Positions 20,879-32,498 of a stretch of DNA of 64,000 nt are shown one piece after another. Below the pieces are notes generated by a model, which worked only from the letters and a program-made list of their open reading frames with translations, did not search any database and was not told where the DNA came from. Position 1 is the first letter of the stretch. Each line of letters starts with the position of its first letter. Both the position numbers and the translations under genes were made by a program. Source of the stretch: Cichorium intybus (lineage: Eukaryota; Streptophyta; Magnoliopsida; Asterales; Asteraceae). The stretch spans positions 68,434,994 through 68,498,993 of the forward strand of contig CM042013.1 in assembly GCA_023525715.1 (NCBI GenBank), written 5' to 3'.

Positions 20879-21650
20879 TAAGCCCGAGGACACGAGTTAC
20901 TGGAACATGCTTGAGTTTTACTTGACATGCAGCTATACCCCGGGAGCTGAGGATCCCGCATATCAACACATCCAATTCCGACTAGGCGGGAGGAGCCGCC
21001 AGTTCACCATTAGAGAGTTCGCCAGGAGGACTAAGATCTACAGCCAGGATGACATGAACAAAGTCCATTGCATGCCTTTTTTGGAGGCTTGCCATAGGGG
21101 CTAAGCTATAGGAGGCAAGTATTTAGGCACTCTCGCCCAGCTCTCAAACGAGATGTATCTTCCGGCCACTTCTAAGGAGAGCATACTTTGCTCACCGCTT
21201 CACTGAGACCTGTATCGGATCATCACCGGTACGATCGCTCACCGTAAGGGTGGTGAGAAGGTTTTGAGGGAGGACATGTATTACCTTTAGGTGATCATCG
21301 ATGACACCCGATTCATCCAACTGCCATACATCTTAGCTACCTTCCTGACTACCATGGATAGGGGGCCGAGGGTTGAGACTCCTATGGTCTGGGGCATTAT
21401 ATCACATGCTTGGCCCGGTCATACTCGATTTTGACAGGAGATGTTACCCCGAATCTGAGGCCGCATCTAACCCATAGGGTCGATGCTGCCTAGGGTCGAC
21501 CCACCAGTTCACCCACCACCACAGCCAGAACAGATGCCTATAGACGTCCAGGCCACTTTGCGACTTGATGGCAGGACAAGCCAGACTGGACGCCCAACAG
21601 CAGTGGTTGGCGAAAAAGACATGCCCACTTATGTTTTTAAACATGCACAC
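20879..21650 (+). pseudogene. ATHILA-like ORF, C-terminal part (split)
   Basis: This continues the ORF cut at 15197. The best stretch (20874-21104) reads SYWNMLEFYLTCSYTPG, then FRLGGRSRQFTIREFARRT, a pattern like the ORF-1 proteins of Athila-type Gypsy elements. After a TAG at 21102 the frame continues with GGKYLGTLAQLSNEMYLP, later DDTRFIQLPYILATF, and several more stops. The last coding-like part ends near 21650. No catalytic domain. Decayed. Confidence 0.55.
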
Positions 21651-21659
21651 TAATTAATA

Positions 21660-21899
21660 AAAAAAAAAAAGACATTTATAATAGGTAATAATAATAATGA
21701 TAAATAAAACAAAATTTATTATTATATTTTGCGTGGGTAAAACATCGGAATTTTCCGACACAATTCCGACACTGCATCTTTTGCATCGCTATTTCGTCAC
21801 AAATGCATAGTTGAAGTTAGAATTTCAGTTTGTGTTACTATTACCGACGGAAGTTTTGCATAGGTAATATTCGTAGGTATTTACCCCTTTCTAGTAGTG
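21660..21899. mobile_element. CACTA transposon right end
   Basis: TTTCTAGTAGTG at 21888-21899 is the reverse complement of CACTACTAGAAA, a CACTA-type terminus. Just inside it are GGTAATATTCGTAGGTATTTACC-like subterminal words and related TTCCGACA repeats. No transposase is present, and no left end with this TIR was recognised upstream. Confidence 0.55.
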
Positions 21900-22118
21900 T
21901 GTAGACTGTGATATTGAAAGAAGGTTTTATTAATACATGTTAGATTTAAGATACTTGCGATAATCTAGAATTTTAGTAACCTACCTGCGGTTTCTCGCAA
22001 TTAACCCAATTGAAAAAGCACGTTTCTATTAAAGCACTATCTTTATTTTGGACTTTTTAATTGCAAAATGAATACATCAGAAAATGCAACAACACATGTC
22101 TGATGATATCATTAGATT

Positions 22119-23518
22119 CTACGGTGACTCATGTTCAGCAAAGATTCCATGATAGTATGTTGAGGAGATAAGATCAACAAGCAATGGTAACTGTAATGTC
22201 ACAAATGAAGCAACTGGAAGACATGTTAATGTAGCTACCGGAATCAGGATCCACGCTCTTCCCTGTCCAAACGTAAGATAGAGTGTTGCACTAAAGGCTA
22301 CCATCATTGAGGTTACGGACAAGAATAACATTGCAAGGCCAAGTATTAATCTCAAAGGTAACCGGTAGAGAAAATCCTCCTCTCGATAGCGTGCTGTGAG
22401 AATAGACAGGAACAACAGCAATGAAGTGGTGGATGCGAACAATGAAATTGCATCTGAGACCGCAAATATGATGAAGCTAGGTTTCGTTGCATAAATTGCT
22501 TTCCCAGTGTCGCCATTATTTCCTCCAGGCACAGTGATAGCCGCTGCAAAAACTATAGTGATGATGAGTGCAGCTGTGATTGTGTATGAATCTGCTGTCT
22601 TTTTCATCCATGCTTCACCTTCTTTTCTTAACTGCATGTGTTCTCTTCTGAACACCATAATTGGTGTCTCTCCTTTTTTGTTTTTTACTTCCTTGTGTTT
22701 GGGTTTGTCAAATTTCTCCACTCCCTGTAATTCAATTAATATTGAAGCAAGTCTAATTTTAAAGAAAATAATTATCGATATAGTTTAAAGCATGTTCACC
22801 TTAAACCACTGCAACTCCCTTTGCATTTGCAGAGCCGCGCCAGAAACAAGATTGAGTTTGGGTATAGGTGCCAATTGTCCAGCCAAATGCAATATATTAT
22901 TTTTATCATCGTCCAAAATGGCATGAACAAAATACTTGTTACGAGTCATATGGCGTGACAAAACGTTGTGAACCTTTAGACAACGGTCTTTTATTGCAAC
23001 TTGAGTAGCAAAGTAATCATTACTGTTCCTTGTCCAAATTGCTAGTGGAAAAGATTCTATGATCTCTTCCACTGCTTCCGGAGTATCATTTTGCACTGCC
23101 AAATTAAATGCTTCACCATAATGTCCACTAATATCAATCCCTTTATGTATTTTGCCAACTTCTTGGCATATACATTTCAGTAGCATAAGAGCTTTCTTGT
23201 GTTTCATTTTGTCTTCATAGAGATACTTGACGTGCCTCACTGCAGGTTAGACCAACAATTGAGTCTCAGATTAATACGTATCAATCCCTTTCAGTGATGA
23301 CATGTTACATAAATGTTGTGGATCAAGTGTTGCATATCTCCAAAACAATTTAAGAAACTTTCATGGGATGGGGAACTCAGAGTCCTTTAAGTAGAGAATC
23401 TTTTTACATCAAACCATACAAGGAATGAAGTTATACATTTAAGGAAAACAGCAAGGGGAACTTTCCTTACCATGTAGTACTGCAACATCCCAAAACTTGA
23501 CATAAATCCTCTGGATGA
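22119..23518 (-). CDS. Ankyrin/PGG-domain membrane protein, 3' part of gene
   Basis: Three exons on the minus strand are supported: 23518-23471, 23239-22800 and 22724-22119, joined by GT-AG introns of 231 and 75 bp. The joined frame is open. Exon 2 holds an ankyrin-like region (GEAFNLAVQNDTPEAVEEII and NNILHLAGQLAP). The junction reads QWFK-GVEKF, as in the family. Exon 3 has KKGETPIMVFRREHMQLRKEGEAWMKKTADS and then the PGG domain with VPGG and about four hydrophobic segments. Such proteins are membrane-anchored ankyrin proteins (ITN1/ACD6-like), some with roles in stress and defence. The 5' exons with the main ankyrin repeats were not found before the CACTA end at 23992. So this is a truncated gene or a partial copy; splicing of the small first exon is inferred. 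Confidence 0.8.
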
Positions 23519-23991
23519 CTACAGGAGAAATCAGATTGGAGTTATATAAAAAAACTTAACTAAATATCAGTAACAGTAAGTGTGAGTTCAAGACAGAAGA
23601 TATGTGGTCACTTGTGTATATAAATTCCTAATATATATGAACGCCTGCAAGGAGACCGAAGTCAACAAAAAATAAAATATTTTTAGTAAATCATGTTTAT
23701 GATTGAATTGTTTAGATTGTTAGGATCACAAACCATAATAGAAGCAGCTCTTCCAGCAACTGGTCACAAAGTTGCCATTATAAGTGTCTTGGTTCTCAAT
23801 ATCTTGAATGTTGTTTGTATCACTTAAGTCACTGTTACCTGTTGGTAGATCTTTTAAACAAAAAATTAGTTGGTAAGAACATCACCAGGGAGGCAAAACC
23901 AAAGTTAAAGGTACCTGATATCAACAAAAATACATATTTTCATGATGATCGGATCAAAATAAAATTTAAAGTTATGTTTAGGTCCAACTTC
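23519..23991. other. Upstream region of ankyrin gene fragment, no exon recognised
   Basis: Expected to contain the remaining 5' exons or the promoter of the ankyrin gene. No ankyrin repeat could be read on the minus strand. It ends at a CACTA terminus. Confidence 0.4.
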
Positions 23992-24500
23992 CACTACTAG
24001 AGAAAGGGGTATTTAGCCACGAAAAATAGCCACGCAAATTTTGTGTGGCTAAATAGACACGCAATTACCACGCATTAATTAAACCCCAATTTTAGACACG
24101 CACTTGTAACGGAACCACAACGCATCATAAATTCGTTGTCGTTGCGTGGCAAACTTAGCCACGCGATAGCCACGCAGTCATTGAATGCGTGGTAAAAGAG
24201 TGGCTAAAATAGATATATGGAAAACTGTGTCTATAGCGTGGCAAACTTAGCCACGCGATAGCCACGCAGTCACTGAATGCGTGGTAAGAGAGTGGCTAAT
24301 ATAGATAAATGGAAAACTGTGTTTATGGCGTGGCTAAATAGACACGCATTTGTGACGGAAAGAAAACGCATCAGAAATTTGTGGCTACGGCGTGGCTAAA
24401 TAGCCACGCAACTGCCACGAACAATGGTTTAAAGTATCAGGAAAAGGGCTGGTGGTTATTGCGTGGTTAAATAGCCACGCATCTACCACGACAAGATAAA
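23992..24500 (+). mobile_element. CACTA-type left end with subterminal repeats
   Basis: CACTACTAGAGAAAGGGG at 23992 is a CACTA-type terminus. The next 0.5 kb is packed with direct and inverted copies of GTGGCTAAATAGCCACGC. A block of about 100 bp (near 24135-24230) is duplicated in tandem at about 24231-24330, starting GCGTGGCAAACTTAGCCACG. No right end or transposase was found; the element is truncated. Confidence 0.65.
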
Positions 24501-24520
24501 ATCGAAAAAATTAGGAGCTA

Positions 24521-24574
24521 GGATTCGAACCCTGGTCTCCTCTGTGGGGGGAACATCAACTACCACTTCGGCTT
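24521..24574 (-). other. tRNA-like Pol III promoter boxes
   Basis: On the minus strand GGTTCGAATCC (24521-24531) is a perfect B box. An A-box-like AAGCCGAAGTGG lies about 45 bases upstream (24563-24574). This looks like a tRNA-derived head of a SINE or transposon, not a complete tRNA gene: no full cloverleaf could be folded. Confidence 0.5.
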
Positions 24575-25048
24575 TTACCACTGTATGGAATCTTCATCCT
24601 CATGGCTCTAGACGAGGTGTCTGGTACTCCCCTTCAGTTAGCAGCTGTACTTGCCAACAAGGGTACAACACCAAGGTTTTTGAGCATACAATTCACCTTC
24701 TATGGCAGTGAATGTCGACACCCTGGTGTCACCAGAAATTCTAACGCTCCTACTGCATCTAACTCTCCTGTCGCATGGGCTAGTGAAGCATAGTGAATTC
24801 ATCTAAGGTAGATTGGTCCTTTGTCTGGATGGACTTCACTTCAGTCGCTGTCGCTTGTCTGATTCTGAAAACTGCGACTCATCTAAGGACCCTTAGATGT
24901 GCAAAGGATAATCCTCCACCTTGTCGTCTTTCCGTCAACACAGCCAACAAGCCAACTGAAGGCTGAGGCGTCTGAGTAGGTTCTTCGGTCAAGACTGACT
25001 TCGGTCTTGAAGTTTTTGGCCTTGAAACTTCTCGGAATTGGGGAGTTT
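24575..25048. other. Unassigned gene-free stretch
   Basis: Short frames (24602-24793 plus and 24879-25131 minus) show no domain. Probably old repeat sequence adjoining the LTR at 25049. Confidence 0.35.
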
Positions 25049-25800
25049 TGTAAGACCCTAATCCCGAAAGGTTCAAGTTCAACGCAAGAAGGAATCAAGT
25101 TTTGGAGAAATGCTGGAGGAGGCCTTAACACTGCTATGCATAAGGCATAACGACACTAAACTCGCTATTACCGGTGCTATTCTAGTCCTTAGTGACACTA
25201 TCCCTTGGCCATGTTGGTGGGTTTGCACGATCTCCGGTTAGCGATGCTAACTACTGTTTTTCGGCCAAAACCCTTGAATTTGAGCTATGGGCCATATATA
25301 AAGGTGTTATACCCTAGGGTAGCCACCATTCTTTAGTTTTCATCTCCCAAGAACATTCAGACACTCTCTCTATCCCCCTTGGATGATTTTCCCCATTTTG
25401 GTCACTTTGGAAGGCATTCTTGAAGAAATGATGATGCTAAATGATGCATGGTGTTGCTAGAAGGCATTTTTCAAGTGGAAATTAGCTAAAGATCCTTGTT
25501 TTTGGACCATTGTGAGTAAAGTTCCCACCTTTTTACATTATTAAGGTTCTTATTGTCAATTAAGTGGGACTTTATGGATTAAGAAGTAGTAATGGTCCCT
25601 TTTTGGTGTTGTCCTTGGTTAGGAATGATAAAGTTCAGAACTTTATGCCTTTAAGTCTTCATTTGGAGCTCTTAAGTTGGTCTAGAGAGTGAGCCAAACT
25701 CTCTTTAGTTGTATTGTTGAGTTTTTGACCATTCTGGACCATGATATTGACCATTTGCATGCATGGTCATGTTTGGATGGTAAAGTTAGGATTTTTATGG
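25049..25800 (+). repeat. Gypsy-like LTR fragment (plus)
   Basis: TGTAAGACCCTAATCCCGAAAG at 25049 (first 20 bases shown in part) is a typical Gypsy LTR start. The following 0.3 kb has a transcription-start-like layout: CCATATATAAAGG at about 25288-25300, then an R-region-like TTCATCTCCCAAGAAC. The 3' end is missing, replaced by a minus-strand LTR fragment near 25.8 kb. Confidence 0.45.
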
Positions 25801-26109
25801 ACGTAGGGACAGCTTGGAAGAGTCCTAATTAAACGACATTTTATTAGGAAAAATCCATTTAATTTAAATTCGGAAAAACACCAAACTTTTAAACATCAAG
25901 ATCAAACAAGTCTATATAGTTAAACAATAGCGGAAACATAAATCCAATAATAAGTCCCAATGAAGCAGCACAGTGTATACGCGTCACGCCTTGCCATCTC
26001 CCACATCTAAATAACCTGGAACAATAACTTAATAGGGAAAGGGTAAGCACACAGCTTAGTGAATTTCAAAACATACACAGTATATCGATCAAGCATGCCT
26101 TGCCACAAC

Positions 26110-26260
26110 ATAGATTACCACATAATGCACCTAGTAGTGGTATCACCACATAATGCATCCAGCAGTGGCATGACCACCCACATAAATGCACCCAGCTGTG
26201 GTATGGTCACATAATGCACCCAGGAATGGTAATACACTAATACTACATTATGCCCCCAAG
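26110..26260 (-). repeat. LTR-internal minisatellite
   Basis: Four to five degenerate copies of CATAATGCACCCAGCAGTGG (reverse complement of the array at 11326-11426), spaced by about 30 bp. Confidence 0.75.
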
Positions 26261-26583
26261 AGTAGTATCACCCCAATATTCAGAACAATGCACACAATAT
26301 AGCACAATCTACACATATCACATATATCACGACACACATATAAAATATCAACTCATATTCATAACACAACACAACAGGGAATGAATGACATCAATACAAT
26401 GCAGTGAGAAACTCACCTGAATGTAGTAATCTTAGCTATTTATAAAGCAAAGTGCTTTGCTTCCAAATCACAGTCGCCTTGAATTTTGATGCTTATCACT
26501 CGATGTATAAAATGAAGTGTGAGGTGTGGGATGAAATGGGAGGTTTGAGGCTTTATTTATAATTGAGCTAGAGTTACTATTTA

Positions 26584-26733
26584 ATGATGTAAGCGATGAC
26601 ATCATCATATTTAGTGACATAAACGATGACATCATCATATCTAGTGACATAAGCCATGACATCATCATATCTAGTGACATAAGCCATGACATCATCCCAT
26701 TTAGTGACATAAGCCATGACATCATCATGACAT
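26584..26733 (-). repeat. 30-bp tandem repeat with TGACATCATC core
   Basis: Five copies with an exact period of 30 bp start at about 26584, 26614, 26644, 26674 and 26704. Each carries GTGACATAAGCCATGACATC with small changes. It lies in the upstream part of the minus-strand LTR. Confidence 0.9.
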
Positions 26734-27039
26734 CGTCCTAAAATTTACATATTTTGTTCCGTTTAACGTTTAAGCTTTGTTCGTTGTATTTTTATTAGTT
26801 TATAACTACAAAAATTATAGAATTCAAACTCGTCCTTGCACTTTGAGCCTTTATTTTTGTTTGGCACAAATTAATTTCACATCCTAAGTTTCTCAAGCTT
26901 GTCATAATCCACCCCAACCCTCATAATTAAATTATTAATGTTGCCGATTTAATTATTTTAATTATTATCTTTATTACGCCGGAAATAAATATTAAAAAAA
27001 TACATACAAAGAAACGAGGCGTTACAACTCTCCCCGCTT

Positions 27040-27792
27040 GAATCAGACTTCGTCCCCGAAGTCAAAGCCAACAAACAGCTCAGGGTAATGCTCACGCATC
27101 TCCACCTCGGGTTCCTAAGTTCACTTAGAACCCTACATATGCTGCCACTGAACCTTTACTAACACAATCTGTTTATTCCGCAGAGTCTTCGTCTCCTTTC
27201 TGTAATGGCGACCGGCTTCTCTACGTAATTAAGCCGTTCATCGATCTGGATATCCTCCAATGGACTACTGCCGTCTCGTCCACGATACACTTCCGCAGCT
27301 GGGACACATGGAAGGTGTTGTGGATCAACCTCAACTCATCAGGCAGCTCTAACCAATACGCCACCTTACCAACCCGTGCAATGACCTTGTATGGTCCAAT
27401 ATACTGAGGTCCCAACTTTCCCCTCTTCCGAAATCGAATAACTCCCTTCCATGGAGAAACCTTCAGTAAGACATAATCGCCCACCTGAAACTCCAAATTT
27501 CACCGTCTTTTATCCGCGTAACTCTTCTATCTACTTTGAGCAGTAACTAAACGCTCTCGAACCATTTGGATCATCTTGGTCGTCTCAAGCACTATATCAG
27601 TGCTTCCCAATACTCGATGCCCAACCTCGCCCCAACAGATGGGTGTTCTACACTTCCTCCCATACAATAACTCAAACGGTGATCTACAAATGCTAGAGTG
27701 GTAGCTGTTGTTATAGGAGAACTCTGCCAACGGGAGATATCGATCCCAACTACCCCATGTAGGTCCCAAATCAACACAAGAATGAATCTAAA
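27040..27792 (-). pseudogene. Gypsy integrase C-terminus and chromodomain remnant
   Basis: The minus strand encodes the end of a chromovirus pol. Frame 27769-27527 has SWDRYLPLAEFSYNNSYHSS and YGRKCRTPICW, the integrase core C-terminus. After a frameshift near 27510, frame 27496-27221 reads GDYVLLKVSPWKGVIRF and HNTFHVSQLRKC. A chromodomain remnant with KVQWQHM and EPEVEMREHYPELF is read at about 27150-27060 with stops. The stop codon precedes the PPT and LTR directly. The integrase reading ends abruptly at about 27790, where another element begins. Confidence 0.8.
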
Positions 27793-28166
27793 TGGTATCA
27801 ATAACACAAGAATTACTACAATCTTCAATATACTCTATTAATCTTCAATAGACTAGTACATAAGATTCGAAAGGTTGCTTGAACTAACAAGAATTCACAA
27901 AGTTTGCCTAGAGCTCCAAAACAACCAACCCCAATGAAGGACTCGACACACATATATATACACAACCAGATAGGACCGAAATCCTATGAACACCTGACCG
28001 AAAACCTAGTGGACCAGACCAAAATCCTCCTGGAGTTCGGTCATCATGACCGAAAACCCCAATGGATTTCGGTTCAGACCGAAATCCTCAAGCAGACCTC
28101 CTTTAATTTGATATGTTGCATTTTAAGCTCCAAAATGTAAAGATTAAACCACATTAATTAGTCCCA
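27793..28166 (-). repeat. Putative Copia LTR (minus)
   Basis: The block starts TGGTATCAATAAC and ends AATTAGTCCCA in plus orientation; on the minus strand this is TGGGACTAATTA...GATACCA. A polypurine tract (CCGAAGGGGAGA on the minus strand) lies just outside at about 28170-28181, as expected before a 3' LTR. It contains a run of CCGAAATCC-like words (27935-28100). The left boundary in the integrase is inferred from where the protein reading stops. No target-site duplication could be confirmed. Confidence 0.45.
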
Positions 28167-28512
28167 ATAATCTCCCCTTCGGTTTAATGCTTTCATTTAT
28201 CTCGAGGTTTGTCTTGAACATGAATCGGATGTATACTACAGAACTTTTCAACGATCTCTCCCTTGGAATGACAATCTCCACTTTAGCAGGTGATAGGAGT
28301 AGATGTTGATAGTATTCGGTACATGTGCTGCAGTAACTTCATCTTTGGATTGAAAGGTCTTCAGATTTAACTTTGTAAGATTATTGAGCGATCCGATCTT
28401 CTACATAGATAAATAATCAGCACATCCAGCCTTTTAATTTGACTTTGACTTTGACTAGAGTCTGAATCTTCAAGTCTTCACTTTAGATCACATGAAGGCG
28501 TGAAAGTAGCAA
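28167..28512 (-). mobile_element. Internal 3' region of a Copia, left of Tekay insertion
   Basis: Non-coding sequence between the putative Copia LTR and the Tekay element. The Tekay TSD shows it was continuous with 47114 before the insertion, so it probably belongs to the 3' end of the SIRE-like element at 47.1-52.7 kb. Confidence 0.5.
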
Positions 28513-30781
28513 TGTAACACCCCATTCCCAACATATATATTTTTATCCGATTTAATTATACAAAACGTGAGCTTAACGAAAACTTTGTACATAATTACAA
28601 AAGATAGTTATGTTGGGGTATTACAAGTCTTTTACATCACCATGGATATGCTACTACTAAAAGTGTTCCAAAAGGAATGCTTCACATCTTCTAGTACTTA
28701 ATATCCGTTTCCTAGGTACATAGCATTTAAAAATAAACAATACGTAAGACATAATTGTCTCGTGAGATACATGGGTTTTAGACCCTGTGAGTTTAAATCA
28801 ATTTGAAAATCATTAGCTATTAACAATTAAGGAAAATCTTTCCCTTCTTTTCAAAACCTGCAAACTCCACTGCTTTGTCAAATCAATAAAACCAAAGTTC
28901 ATTGCTATAATCATTAAAACAAAATTCATCACTTATCATCCCAACAAACGTTCGTTGTCAATACTTCAAATACTTTAACTTAAAAATTTTCAAGTAACAA
29001 ATTCCTCTTAAGAAAACATAATTCAGGTACTTGCTTATCAAGTACAGATCAACAAGTATAGACCAATTGTAATTCATGATTAATTCATTATCATTTGGCA
29101 TTATACGGGTTTCCTTGTATCCCTTTCCCTCCCCGAAATAGAACTAATCTATCCGTGAGGGCGTGCTAGTTCCCTTTCCCTTCCTGGAGTAGAACAAATC
29201 TATCCATAAGGGCGTGCTGAGACAACTACTTCGCGACGGGAGGTACCATCCCTGTAGTGTCTTTTGATCTCCCCTCATCAGGGTGAGATCCTTGTCCGGA
29301 CACGTTTCTCATTTCTTTCATTTAGTTCATAATTCAATTTTTACCATCATCATTTCATCACAAGTTGATCTCAAGGTTAACATCATTCAGAACCTGTAAA
29401 CTCATTTCCAATTCTTGACATAAAACCGTACTTCTGATTCAACTTTGTGAAATCATTCGTAAACCATTTCAATTAGTCAACGTAAATCAATATTTACTAA
29501 TTCAATTTCTAACAATCATTTTGAAACCCATTACTTATGAAACATTTATCATAGCTTTTGAAAACCATTTGTCAATTATTATTCATAAAAGAATTTACAG
29601 AAAGAAAACTTGTTGCTATGTACCCATAAAAATCCACATGTACTCACCTTAGATTTTGCAAGGAATGTCTAAGTGTTCAACACCTCTTTTCCCTTCCCTT
29701 GTTTCTCTATTGGTTGATCCGCACCTATACAAATTGTTTGGGTCATGATATTAACTCATATTTTCATGTTTGCATACCATATTAAACTTATATTAACGAT
29801 TAAGGGTTCAAACTACTCAATTAAGGTCATAATAGAAATGAACTATAAGAGTCCAGGTCACATGGGTCGTGTAGGAATCACATGGGATCGTGTAAAGCTT
29901 CCAGACTTCCTTCCTGATATCACACGGGTCGTGTCAGGATCACACGGGTCGTGTAGAACCTATAGACCCACTTTTGATTGGCTGTCCAAATCTACATGGG
30001 TCCTGTCAGGTCGTGTGATCCTACACACCCAATTCCATTTTCCTGTACAACTTTTAATCTTTGATCTGTTTGGTTCCAGCTCCAATCCGACTCAATTGAA
30101 GGTTAAAACATGATATTTAGAGTACTTCTAAGCCTCCTACATAACACTTATTACTCCATAACATTAGAATCAAACCAATCTTCACAAACCCAAATTCTAG
30201 GGTTCATGAACACATTTCTCAATTCCTTTGCTTCTAATCATTTCTAAAGGTGGAATTGAGTTCCAATGATGTTTAGAACATGATTTAAAGGTTAGAAACT
30301 TAGAAAAAACATCACTCAACTTTTGAATTTCGTTTTCACCCATTTAATATAACTCAAAATGGTTTAACTAGCTTACAATGATGAAACTCTAACCTTAGAT
30401 GACTTGGAAATCACAACTTCAAACTTGATTCTTCAATTTCTGCTGCAATTCTACAGAACCTTCAAAGTCTCGCTCCCTCTTTCTCTTGCTGAAGATATTT
30501 CACGATTACAATAGAGAGAACTGGAAGTTTCTCTCTATTTATACATCCATACTTTACCTAAATGACCATTTGGTCCTTCTAATCCCAGTTCTTTCGCTTT
30601 TGGTCCAAAACTCCTAACATCTCCTTAAAAGTTTTTTATTCCTTACACTCTTGCCACAAACACATAATATTATTACATAAAAGGTCATTCATATGGTCAA
30701 AAGACCAAATTACCCTTTTTACAACATTTTACTATGAAAATTCAAATATAACACACATTGGCGAAATAGTTGGTTGTTACA
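28513..30781 (-). repeat. 3' LTR of Tekay-like element
   Basis: This uninterrupted 2269-bp LTR serves as the empty-site reference for the insertions in the 5' LTR. It contains near-palindromes ACACGGGTCGTGT at 29922-29934 and 29942-29954. Plus-strand reads TGTAACACC...TTGTTACA. Confidence 0.92.
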
Positions 30782-31512
30782 ATTATCTCCCCATAATTAG
30801 GATTCCGTCCTCGGAATCAAATCATAATTAGTAAAGTCGGGGTATATTTTCTTCATTTCCTCCAAAGTTTCCCAAGTTAAATTTGTTCCCAAAGAGTGCT
30901 TCCATTTTACCAATACAAGATCAATCTCTTTGTTCCTTAGCTTTTTAGTCTTTATCTCCAACATTGCTTCCGGTTCTTCAATTAGCTTGCTTGGAGTCTC
31001 TACTCTTAAGTCTTCTAACGGAATAGTTAATTCTCCTTTTCCAAAATACTTCATTAAATAGCATACATGAAAGGTATCATGTATTCCTCTCAACTCTTGA
31101 GGTAATTCCAACTTAAATGCTTGAACTCTAATTTTCTTCAAAATCTTAAAGGGCCCAATATACCTTGGACTTATCTTCCCTCTTTTTCCAAATCTCACAA
31201 CACCTTTCCATGGTGACACCTTAAGCATCACCAAATCATCTTCCTTTAAATCATAAGGTCTTTTCTTTAAACTCGCATAACTTCTTTGTCGATCCTGTGC
31301 CGCGTTCATGTTTGCTTGAATTATACCAATTTTCTCATTTGTTATTCTAACAATTTCGGGACCAGTGAGCCTAGTTTCACCCACTTCCAACCAACATAAC
31401 GGTGTTCTACACTTTCTACCGTATACTGCCTCCAAGGGCGGCATTCCAATGCTTGAATGGTAGCTATTGTTATAAGCAAATTCTACTAATGGTAGATGTT
31501 CGTCCCAACTAC
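30782..31512 (-). pseudogene. Integrase C-terminus and chromodomain (Tekay-like)
   Basis: The frame 31534-30797 continues the integrase after the solo LTR with WDEHLPLVEFAYNNSYHSS, then KEDDLVMLKVSPWKGVVRF and HDTFHVCYLMKYFGKGEL. The C-terminal part has a chromodomain-like end: LVLVKWKHSLGTNLTWETL and EEMKKIYPDF. The final stop is 15 bp before the LTR. Chromodomains guide chromoviral integrase to methylated histones. The first few codons in the track frame belong to the inserted LTR. Confidence 0.85.
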
Positions 31513-32493
31513 TGACAACGCCTAGTAATATCAAGTATTTTAGTCGTTGTTGAGCCCTATTCTTGGTGATTTTATATCATAAATGCATTGGTATTCTCAC
31601 TTTTTGGGTCGGTGCTTGTTTGCAAAGAAAAGTCATAAACATGGTTAAACGCATACAAAATGAAGAAGTTTGAAGATAAAGTCAAAAGAAGTCGACTGAA
31701 CACGTGCGCCGCGGACTGCATACATGCGCGACGTGCAACGTCAAAGAGATGAGGCGGTGAAGAAATTCAAACCGCGAGAAATTGGGGATAAGGCTCTACG
31801 CGCGCTGCGGTTATGAGCTCTACACGGTGCATGTTCTAATTTTTCACAACTATAAATAGAGGCTTTTAGGTCGAATTTCGGAGGCGAAGATCAAACCCTA
31901 AGGTGGACTTACGACGACTTTGACTCAAGTTTTGAGATTTCATTAGCCCTTTGTGGTATTTTTATGTTTTCACTCTACTTTTAGTTTTAGTTTAGTTGTT
32001 TTGAACTTGTAGCTTAGTGTTTCTGGGTGTGACAACCATTAGCATTAGGTTAAAGTTTCTGAATTTCATTTGTTGCTGGTTTGGATGTTCTGGATCTAAA
32101 GTTTATGCAAGTAATCATTCGGTTCCATGTTTATTGATGTTTTTCGGTATTTTGGTGTTTGAGTGTTTGAATGTTTTTGGATGTTTTTGGATTGATCTTG
32201 TTTGTTTCTGATTCTGAATTATACTTCTTATTTTAGTAAGCAAGCTAGGTTAGGTTTTAGTTTAAGTTTCATTTAGTTGATGCTTTGTGTTGGATTTGAT
32301 TTGGATGTGTGTTTTTGGATTGTTTTGGGAAAGTAGAAGTTAGTCCCTCTAGCTGTAGCGTGACACTACAGTTGGTAAGCTATCGGCTTATCTTGAACAC
32401 GAAACTCCTATGGATCGACCCTGACTACCACTGTACTAGTGTGAGTGAGGTATTTTACTTATTTTTGACCACACGACGACCTAGGTGCTGTCA
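31513..32493 (+). mobile_element. Solo LTR of the gag-only Gypsy family, TSD ACTAC
   Basis: A 981-bp unit begins TGACAACGCCTAGTAATA and ends GGTGCTGTCA, like the minus-strand LTRs of the 15198-20873 element. It is flanked on both sides by ACTAC (31508-31512 and 32494-32498), which is also the target sequence in the integrase gene. Orientation is plus, opposite to the host element. A TATAAATA box lies at 31851-31858, followed by the shared GAGGC...GGTCGAATTTCGG word. Removing it and one ACTAC makes the integrase frame continuous. Confidence 0.92.
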
Positions 32494-32498
32494 ACTAC

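Larger units (their letters stand above)
25830..27026 (-). repeat. Gypsy 3' LTR fragment, Tekay-like (minus)
   Basis: The plus-strand right end reads AAACGAGGCGTTACA, so on the minus strand it starts TGTAACGCCTCG. It is homologous to the 9170 LTR family: GTGTATACGCGTCACGCCTT is at 25973-25992. The other end, with TGTTACA, is missing, so the LTR is truncated at about 25.8 kb. A polypurine tract AAGCGGGGAGAGT (minus) lies at 27027-27039. Confidence 0.7.

Noticed and set aside
1340..21899. CACTA ends at 1340 and 21899 as one 20-kb transposon
   Set aside because: The inverted ends differ (CACTACAAGAAA versus CACTACTAGAAA), the subterminal repeats are unrelated, and the flanking triplets (AAT and TGT) do not match.
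24510..24590. A functional tRNA gene on the minus strand
   Set aside because: A and B boxes are present, but acceptor and anticodon stems cannot be formed; a tRNA-derived relic fits better.
9170..27026. LTRs at 9170-11737 and 25830-27026 as a pair of one element
   Set aside because: PBS and PPT positions show opposite orientations, so they belong to two elements of related families.
28513..28560. A viral origin for the Gypsy and Copia elements (envelope gene)
   Set aside because: No envelope-like ORF was seen in any element; they are ordinary LTR retrotransposons.
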